DNA of 18,694 bases from Bacillota bacterium. Its GTDB lineage: Bacteria; Bacillota; Clostridia; Tissierellales; Peptoniphilaceae. The position numbers and the translations under genes are program-made. The DNA is taken from assembly GCA_023394045.1 (NCBI GenBank), contig JAEXBN010000007.1:1-18694 (forward strand), given 5' to 3'. Shown here piece after piece: positions 14,806 to 18,694 of this stretch; position 1 is the first letter of the stretch, and each line of letters starts with the position of its first letter. Below the pieces are notes generated by a model. That model was not told where the DNA came from and did no database searches. It worked only from the letters and a program-made list of their open reading frames with translations.

Positions 14806-16344
14806 ATGAGTAACAACACTGAGAAGCGGCAGGTTCGTCTGCCGAGTCTGCTCGAGTCAATCATCCCGATTCTCGTCATGGTTGGCCTGATGGTGTATGT
14901 ATTCGCCTTCAGCCACGAGCAGTACGACGCAGCGCACATGCCTCTGATTGTTGCCCTGATTGTTACCTGCTTTATCGGTATTATGTGTGGGCACACCTTT
15001 GAGGACATGATGGAAGGAATTATCGACCGCATCAGCGCGACGCTGGATGCGATCCTGATTCTGTTGACCGTCGGTCTTCTGGTTTCCTCGTTCATGATTT
15101 CCGGAACCATTCCGGCCGTCATCTACTATGGATTGAACTTGCTGAGTCCGCAGCTCTTCCTTCCGGTCGGCTGCATTCTGGTCGCCATTGTCGGTCTTGC
15201 TTGCGGATCCTCCTGGACCGCGACCGCAACGATCGGTATCGCGTTCATGACCATTGGTCAGGGACTTGGAATGAACCCGGCTTTGACTGCTGGTATGGTC
15301 ATCTCCGGCGCGTACGTCGGCGACAAATTCTCGCCGTTGTCGGATACCACCAACCTGGCTGCTGGCGTTGCAGAAACGGGACTCTTTGACCACGTGGCGG
15401 CGATGGTTTCGACCACTGCTCCTGTCTTTGTCATCTCCTTGATTATTTACACGATCATTGGATTCACCACGAGCAACGGTGCTGGCTATGATCCGGAGAT
15501 CGCCGCGGGAATCCAGCAGGCCATCGCGGATAACTTCAATTTGAATCCGCTGGTTCTTCTTCCGATTCTTGTGATTATCGCGGTTTGCTTGCTCCGTATT
15601 CCTGGACTTCCGGGCGTTCTGATTTCTGTGTTCACTGGTGTTGTGTTTGCGGAACTTTTCCAGGGAACCAAGACGCTTGGAGAAATCTTCTCCATTCTGC
15701 ACTATGGTCCGTCGATTGAAACGGGCAATGAATTCCTTGATGCAGCTCTGGCTAAGGGCGGTATGGAGAACCAGATGTGGACGATCAACCTGATCATCCT
15801 CGCCGTGGCTTTCGGCGGCGCACTGGAGCGCTGTGGTATCGTCGAGCGTCTCTTCGGCAAACTGAAGAGAAGAATCAAGACGGTTCGTGGCTTGGTTCTG
15901 GCAACGATGATGACCTCCATCTTCTGCGACGCGGCAATGTGCGATCAGTTCTTGGGCATTGGTGTTCCGGCACCGCTGTATGCAGACAAATATGATGATT
16001 TGGGACTTTCCCGCAACATGCTCTCCCGTACACTGGAAGATGCCGGTACTCTGTGGGCCGTCATGTTCCCGTGGACAGCTTGCGGCGCTTATCAGATGAG
16101 AACCTTGGGAATCAGCCCGCTGAACTACTTCCCGTTCGCCTTCGTCAATTTGCTGAACCCGATCTATGCGGTTGTGACCGCAGCATTGGGGCGCAACATC
16201 TTCTGGGCTGATGGCGCTTACACGAACGTCTTTGGAAAAACCGTTCAGAAGAAGGTTGCCGGCGCTCCGAAAGAAGAGCATGAGAAAGCTCTCAAAGCTC
16301 TTGAAGAAGCTCGTGCAGCCGGCCGTGCTCCGAAGCTCGGCTAA
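14806..16344 (+). CDS. NhaC-family Na+-coupled carrier, probable histidine or urocanate transporter
   Basis: The 512-residue polytopic membrane protein belongs to the NhaC ion-transporter family, whose members include Na+/H+ antiporters and Na+-coupled organic and amino acid carriers. About eleven or twelve hydrophobic helices are seen. The family core GLACGSSWTATATIGIAF is followed by GAYVGDKFSPLSDTTNLAAG, and the C-terminal half has FCDAAMCDQFLGI and a GTLWAVMFPWTACGAY stretch. The tail (about 485-512) is charged and soluble. The start at 14806 is chosen because the product begins MSNNTEKRQ just before the first helix, with AAAGGA upstream; the frame is open to 14542 but that part overlaps the promoter. 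Its place after hutU and the shared intergenic motifs argue for a hut substrate, most likely histidine; the sequence alone does not prove the substrate. Confidence 0.88.
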   Translation: MSNNTEKRQVRLPSLLESIIPILVMVGLMVYVFAFSHEQYDAAHMPLIVALIVTCFIGIMCGHTFEDMMEGIIDRISATLDAILILLTVGLLVSSFMISGTIPAVIYYGLNLLSPQLFLPVGCILVAIVGLACGSSWTATATIGIAFMTIGQGLGMNPALTAGMVISGAYVGDKFSPLSDTTNLAAGVAETGLFDHVAAMVSTTAPVFVISLIIYTIIGFTTSNGAGYDPEIAAGIQQAIADNFNLNPLVLLPILVIIAVCLLRIPGLPGVLISVFTGVVFAELFQGTKTLGEIFSILHYGPSIETGNEFLDAALAKGGMENQMWTINLIILAVAFGGALERCGIVERLFGKLKRRIKTVRGLVLATMMTSIFCDAAMCDQFLGIGVPAPLYADKYDDLGLSRNMLSRTLEDAGTLWAVMFPWTACGAYQMRTLGISPLNYFPFAFVNLLNPIYAVVTAALGRNIFWADGAYTNVFGKTVQKKVAGAPKEEHEKALKALEEARAAGRAPKLG

Positions 16345-16371
16345 TGACCGGTTCGCGTTTTCATGAATTGC

Positions 16372-16412
16372 TGGGAGATCCTCGTCGTTGACGCAGGGTC
16401 TCCCATGTCTTT
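16372..16412 (+). terminator. Probable terminator of nhaC
   Basis: TGGGAGATCC (16372-16381) pairs with GGGTCTCCCA (16396-16405), ten pairs including one G/T, with a 14-base loop. A modest T-rich tail TGTCTTTCT follows. It lies 27 bases after the stop codon. Confidence 0.65.
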
Positions 16413-16436
16413 CTATCGCAGATGAAAAGGAATGGT

Positions 16437-16940
16437 ATGAAATCACTTTTTGAAAAAGAACGTCCCTGGAAGAACGACGCCGAGGCGATCGAATGGAAGC
16501 AGGAGTACTTTAAAAAAAATTGGAAAGAGCGATACGCGTATTTGCTCACCTTTTTTTTGATCGGATTGGGATTCTTTACGCGCTACCGGATTTCTCTGCT
16601 GTTGGCGCTGCTTCTTTTATTGTCGCTGATGACCAAGAAATATGTGGCAGCGACCAGCCGTGGATTTGAGACGTTTTCGAACATGCTGATTATGACCAAC
16701 CACCGGATCTGGACGTGGGAAGACATCGATACGATCACGTATGATAAGGTTCCGGATCATCCGGATCGTGCACTGTTTTACTTTACAAAAGGGGATGTGA
16801 CGCGGCGCGGAGTGTTTCCATCGTCTGAGCGTCGCCGGGTCTTGAAGTTGGCGCAAAAATATCGGCCGGACGTGAAAATCTATAATGGCGCGGAGTTTCG
16901 TGAACAAGTCACGAAAAAATACGGGCGGCGTACAAAATAA
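16437..16940 (+). CDS. Small membrane protein with a soluble C-terminal domain, unknown function
   Basis: I do not recognise a specific family for this 167-residue protein. A charged N-terminus (about 1-30, rich in K, E and W) is followed by two close hydrophobic helices (about 33-62). The C-terminal half is soluble, with a short beta-rich pattern (TNHRIWTWEDIDTITYDK, then ALFYFTKGDVTRRGVF) and a basic tail, reminiscent of YcxB-like or PH-like membrane-anchored domains. That resemblance is weak. The start at 16437 is preferred over 16422 because AAAAGGA lies just before it, whereas 16422 has no ribosome binding site. It follows the nhaC terminator by 24 bp and ends before a clear terminator, so it is probably its own unit. 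No link to histidine use is visible. Confidence 0.75.
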   Translation: MKSLFEKERPWKNDAEAIEWKQEYFKKNWKERYAYLLTFFLIGLGFFTRYRISLLLALLLLLSLMTKKYVAATSRGFETFSNMLIMTNHRIWTWEDIDTITYDKVPDHPDRALFYFTKGDVTRRGVFPSSERRRVLKLAQKYRPDVKIYNGAEFREQVTKKYGRRTK

Positions 16941-16990
16941 AAAAGTGAGAGGCTGTTTTTTTGACTGTGTCATGAGGGACTGTTTTTTGG

Positions 16991-17015
16991 CTGTGCCGTG
17001 AGGCACAGTTTTTTT
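16991..17015 (+). terminator. Intrinsic terminator after the small membrane protein
   Basis: CTGTGCC (16991-16997) pairs with GGCACAG (17002-17008) around a GTGA tetraloop, followed by seven T (17009-17015). The preceding 16945-16990 contains a degenerate copy (GACTGTGTCATGAGGGACTG then six T), as if the terminator had been duplicated in tandem. Confidence 0.9.
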
Positions 17016-17070
17016 ATTGGGCAAAATAAGAGGAGAGATGTTGCAGCGCGGTGGAGGAAGAGGTGGAAGA

Positions 17071-18342
17071 ATGATGGAGTCCATATGGATCCGGGAGCAT
17101 CGGAGCGAGGTTGAGCAGCTGGTCAGGGAAAAGGAGTCATGGCTGATCGCGATCCGGCGGGAGATTCACCAGCATCCGGAACGCGGGATGCAGGAGGTGC
17201 AGACTTCAGCATTGGTGCTGAAGTCGCTCCTTTCTTTTGGAATTGAAGCGCATTTGGTCGACCGGGTTGGCGTGATCGGCGTGATCCACGGCGGGAAGGA
17301 TGATTCGTCGGCCGATTCTCCGGAGCCAGGGAAGGCAGGGCCTTCGCGATCCCGCTGCATCGGAATTCGTGCGGATATGGATGCGCTTCCGGTGGAGGAA
17401 GAGGCGGAGGTTCCCTTTCGTTCGCTGGTTCCGGGAATGATGCATGCCTGCGGGCATGACGTTCATACGACCGCCCTGCTGGGAGCGGCCTATGTGCTTC
17501 AGGAGCTTCGGAACACCTGGTCGGGAACGATCAAGCTGTTGTTCCAACCGGCAGAGGAATCCGGAAAGGGTGCAAAATTTATGATGGCTCATGGTGCCTT
17601 GTCGGAAGAGCCAAAGCCGGATGCGCTCTTTGCGCTGCATTGCTGGCCTCAGGTGGAGGCGGGAAAGGTGTTTCATCGCCATGGCGCGATGGGGGCAGCA
17701 TCGGACACCTTTGATTTGGTGATTCATGGAAAGTCGGCGCATGCCGCGCATCCGGATCTTTCCGTAGATCCCATCGCGGTTCTTGGGCAGTTGATTGTTG
17801 CGCTGCAGCCGCTGATTTCCCGGGAGAAGGATCCATTCGCGCCAGAAGTGCTCACCATCTCCTCTGTGGAAGCCGGAAGAGCGCACAACACGATTCCGGA
17901 GCAGGCGATCATAAAAGGCGCGATCCGGAGTCTGGATGAGGCAACTCGCGATTTTCTTCATGTTCGCCTTCAGACGATCGCCGAACATGTCTGCGCCGCA
18001 TTTCGGGCAACCTGCGACATCCAGATTCACCGCGGGACGCCTTCGTCAAGCAATGAGACACAGGTATCTCATCTGATGGAAGCAGGGTTGAAAGAGATGT
18101 TGGGAGAGGCGGCATATGTGGAAAATCCGCTTCCCTCAATGGGTTCCGAGGATTTTGCTTACTATGCGCCGGAAGTTCCTTCAGCGATGTACCGTCTGGG
18201 CGTGGGAGTTCCCGGACGTGAAAATGCGTCGCTCCATTCGTCTCGGTTTGATCCAGATGAACGGGCGCTGTCCACGGGGGTGTGCAGTCTCGTCGGAGTG
18301 GCGATGATGCTGATGGAACATTTTTCCATCGACGGTGAATGA
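17071..18342 (+). CDS. M20-family amidohydrolase (amino-acid N-acyl hydrolase type)
   Basis: The protein is a metal-dependent M20D peptidase/amidohydrolase, the group that includes hippurate hydrolase, N-acetyl-amino-acid deacetylases and IAA-amino-acid hydrolases, which release free amino acids. Using the start at 17071 (423 residues), metal and catalytic residues are seen in GIRADMDALP (D104), MHACGHDVHTTAL (C127, H129, H132), FQPAEESGKG (E162, E163) and ALHCWP (H190), with a C-terminal GSEDFAYYAP. A Gly/Ser/Pro-rich insert at about 74-96 lengthens a surface loop and looks unusual. Other in-frame starts are ATG 17038 and TTG 17017; 17071 is preferred because the family N-terminus begins there and a GGTGGA-type site precedes it, but the choice is uncertain. 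No signal peptide is seen. It could feed amino acids into fermentation; the substrate is not determined. Confidence 0.9.
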   Translation: MMESIWIREHRSEVEQLVREKESWLIAIRREIHQHPERGMQEVQTSALVLKSLLSFGIEAHLVDRVGVIGVIHGGKDDSSADSPEPGKAGPSRSRCIGIRADMDALPVEEEAEVPFRSLVPGMMHACGHDVHTTALLGAAYVLQELRNTWSGTIKLLFQPAEESGKGAKFMMAHGALSEEPKPDALFALHCWPQVEAGKVFHRHGAMGAASDTFDLVIHGKSAHAAHPDLSVDPIAVLGQLIVALQPLISREKDPFAPEVLTISSVEAGRAHNTIPEQAIIKGAIRSLDEATRDFLHVRLQTIAEHVCAAFRATCDIQIHRGTPSSSNETQVSHLMEAGLKEMLGEAAYVENPLPSMGSEDFAYYAPEVPSAMYRLGVGVPGRENASLHSSRFDPDERALSTGVCSLVGVAMMLMEHFSIDGE

Positions 18343-18350
18343 ACTTTTTT

Positions 18351-18536
18351 GTTTACGCAAAATGGGCGGTGGTAGAAGAAGGATCTTGTTCAAGCAAAAG
18401 GGGCTGTGGCAGAACAAGGGCCTTGTTCACGCAAGAGAGACTGTGGTAGAAGAAGGAGTCTTGTTCAAGCAAAATGGGCGGTGGTAGAAGAAGAACCTTG
18501 TTCAAGCAAAAGGGGTTGTGGCAGAACAAGAGTCTT
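18351..18536. repeat. Five tandem degenerate repeats of 37-38 bp
   Basis: Units start at 18351, 18388, 18425, 18463 and 18500; all are 37 bp except the third, which is 38. Each follows the pattern GTTCAAGCAAAA, then GGGCTGTGGCAGAACAAG-like sequence, then CTT. Two sub-types alternate: GGTGGTAGAAGAAG (units 1 and 4, with unit 3 similar) and TGTGGCAGAACAAG (units 2 and 5). The array begins nine bases after the M20 stop codon. No coding potential is convincing on either strand. Confidence 0.85.
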
Positions 18537-18552
18537 GTTCTGCCACAGTTCC
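18512..18552. terminator. Long hairpin closing the tandem repeat array
   Basis: Repeat unit 5 pairs with the sequence after it: 18512-18530 with 18534-18552, 19 pairs including three G/T wobbles, around a three-base loop. On the minus strand the stem is followed by TTTTGC, so termination of a gene coming from the right is possible. On the plus strand no T run follows. It may also end M20 transcription. Confidence 0.6.
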
Positions 18553-18602
18553 TTCCCTGCCTCATCTGTCTGGACATGACCAGTACATGGCATACGCAGA
18601 TC

Positions 18603-18692
18603 GTGCATGTAGAATGGCGAGGTTTTATTTCTACATGTACGGCACTGCTGCTTGGTGCATGTAGAATAGTGGGTTTTGATTTCTACATGTAC
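18603..18692. repeat. Two 38-bp palindromic repeat units at the window edge
   Basis: Units at 18603-18640 and 18655-18692 begin GTGCATGTAGAAT and end ATTTCTACATGTAC, so each can form a hairpin, with a 10-11 base middle that differs between units (GGCGAGGTTTT and AGTGGGTTTTG). The period is 52 bp with a 14-bp spacer. The series may continue past the window. The 50 bp before it (18553-18602) hold nothing I recognise. Confidence 0.8.
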
Positions 18693-18694
18693 GC

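Noticed and set aside
14857..16446. 529-residue minus-strand frame opposite the NhaC-family gene
   Set aside because: It is highly polar, mirroring a membrane protein, and has no motifs or promoter.
18353..18577. 74-residue minus-strand frame over the tandem repeats
   Set aside because: The peptide merely repeats the DNA repeat (LLLPPPIL-like units) and has no ribosome binding site I can support.
18603..18692. Possible CRISPR array at the right edge
   Set aside because: The conserved part is palindromic with a variable centre, spacers would be only 14 bp, and just two units are seen. No cas gene is present.

Overview
The window looks like chromosomal DNA of an anaerobic, amino-acid-fermenting Firmicute (Clostridia/Tissierellia-like) of middling GC content. 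The support is Gram-positive style ribosome binding sites, low-GC-type sigma-A promoter elements, many U-tailed intrinsic terminators, stand-alone formimidoyltransferase, cyclodeaminase and formyl-THF ligase genes, a long urocanase, and a GlmL-type protein. A member of Peptoniphilaceae with relatively high GC is my best guess, at low confidence; nothing in the window names the species.

The core (about 670 to 16340) is a complete histidine-utilisation locus in several transcription units. HutH makes urocanate, HutU (urocanase) makes imidazolonepropionate, HutI opens the ring to formiminoglutamate, and FtcD moves the formimino group to THF, releasing glutamate. FchA deaminates formimino-THF to methenyl-THF, and Fhs can run in the ATP-forming direction from formyl-THF to formate. 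The methenyl-THF cyclohydrolase step is either another activity of FchA or a FolD elsewhere. An NhaC-family carrier follows hutU and is the likely substrate transporter. A GlmL-type ASKHA protein closes the ftcD operon, pointing to further fermentation of the glutamate through B12-dependent glutamate mutase, although no mutase subunits are present here.

Layout: the 3' end of a tRNA-Pro and its terminator (1-90); a small two-helix membrane protein (266-532); hutH on the minus strand; a 448-bp divergent region; a 1005-residue SARP/BTAD-type ATPase regulator on the plus strand; the minus-strand operon ftcD-fhs-fchA-(terminator)-glmL; hutI on the minus strand; hutU on the plus strand, divergent from hutI; nhaC with its own strong promoter and about 210 nt of leader; a small membrane protein; an M20 amidohydrolase; and 350 bp of non-coding repeats up to the window edge.

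The regulatory layer is the most interesting part. Related motifs (TTAGACG and TTTGACG followed by A/T and ATGGG, plus TTGACGTTTG) recur in the intergenic regions of hutH/regulator, hutI/hutU, ftcD and nhaC, in two cases as inverted repeats over a probable -35 box. This suggests a small regulon controlled by the BTAD regulator encoded inside the locus. The nhaC leader can also fold into a long two-part stem right at the predicted 5' end of the mRNA.
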